From Gemmatimonadota bacterium (GTDB lineage Bacteria > Gemmatimonadota > Gemmatimonadetes > Gemmatimonadales > GWC2-71-9), in assembly GCA_003221825.1 (NCBI GenBank), contig QHUE01000233.1, forward strand, positions 1 through 5,306: a stretch of 5,306 nucleotides of DNA, read 5' to 3'. A model generated the notes under the pieces. That model worked only from the letters and a program-made list of their open reading frames with translations, searched no databases and had not been told where the DNA came from. Made by a program: the position numbers and the translations under genes. This document shows, piece after piece, positions 5,207 through 5,306 of the stretch (position 1 is the first letter of the stretch; every line of letters starts with the position of its first letter).

Positions 5207-5306
5207 TCGCCATGTTCCGCGCAGTCCTCTACAGTCAATGGAAGTGGTCGCGTCTCATCGTCGTGCTGGGAACTGTCGCCGCGTTCGCGATTCCCCTCCT
5301 GTCGCT
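5203..5306 (+). CDS. ABC-2-type transporter membrane protein, N-terminal start only
   Basis: The first 34 codons of a gene cut by the window end. It starts with ATG 5203, overlapping the ATPase stop as ATGA, with a G-rich ribosome site (about 5190-5194). The N-terminus MIAMFRAVLYSQWKWSRLIV is a cytosolic amphipathic segment with basic and Trp residues, followed by a hydrophobic stretch (VVLGTVAAFAIPLLS) that begins the first membrane helix. This arrangement is typical of permeases paired with BcrA-like ATPases. The tight coupling indicates equal production of the two subunits. The family cannot be fixed further from this length. Confidence 0.8.
   Translation, partial: MIAMFRAVLYSQWKWSRLIVVLGTVAAFAIPLLS

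Noticed and set aside
4699..5238. A 179-codon minus-strand frame opposite the ABC ATPase.
   Set aside because: Ser/Thr/Arg-rich shadow of a gene whose own motifs are complete.
1..5306. CRISPR array, tRNA, rRNA, insertion-sequence ends or toxin-antitoxin pair.
   Set aside because: No regularly spaced direct repeats, no tRNA-like cloverleaf, no transposase motif and no small paired genes were seen.

Overview
The window is GC-rich, densely coded bacterial DNA with very short gaps. The mix of a secreted metallo-beta-lactamase-fold protein, two DinB-fold proteins, a prolyl-oligopeptidase-type peptidase and a YtrA-type GntR/ABC cassette suggests a soil or environmental bacterium of the Gemmatimonadota or Acidobacteriota kind. 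This is an inference from gene content; there is no marker gene to settle it.

Layout. Bases 3-317 (+) hold the last 104 codons of an S9-family serine peptidase. It faces a convergent gene at 361-1818 (-) for an exported two-domain protein with a metallo-beta-lactamase fold at its C-terminus. Only 29 bases separate that gene's start from a divergent DinB-fold gene at 1848-2402 (+). A gap of about 186 bases follows, carrying a perfect 12-bp inverted repeat. Three minus-strand reading frames come next: 2589-3233 and 3202-3459 are the two halves of an Ada alkylation-response protein, and 3519-4010 is a second DinB-fold protein. The right end (+) holds the decayed remains of a short GntR-family regulator (about 4031-4301), an intact ABC-transporter ATPase (4298-5206) and the first 34 codons of its membrane partner (from 5203). 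These last three are joined by ATGA stop/start overlaps.

Main point of interest. Two regulators in the same 1.7 kb are broken. The ada gene has lost the segment between its zinc domain and the end of its AraC-type DNA-binding domain, with a change of frame. The O6-methylguanine methyltransferase part still has its PCHRV active site, and a good Shine-Dalgarno sequence lies just upstream of an in-frame GTG, so it may survive as a stand-alone repair protein. The gntR gene has lost its 5' end, exactly where the divergent dinB-like gene begins, and shows at least one frameshift. The ABC ATPase downstream is intact.

I see no phage, IS, CRISPR, tRNA or rRNA, and no convincing new biological system. 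The repair-gene remodelling and the broken regulator are the parts worth a second look.
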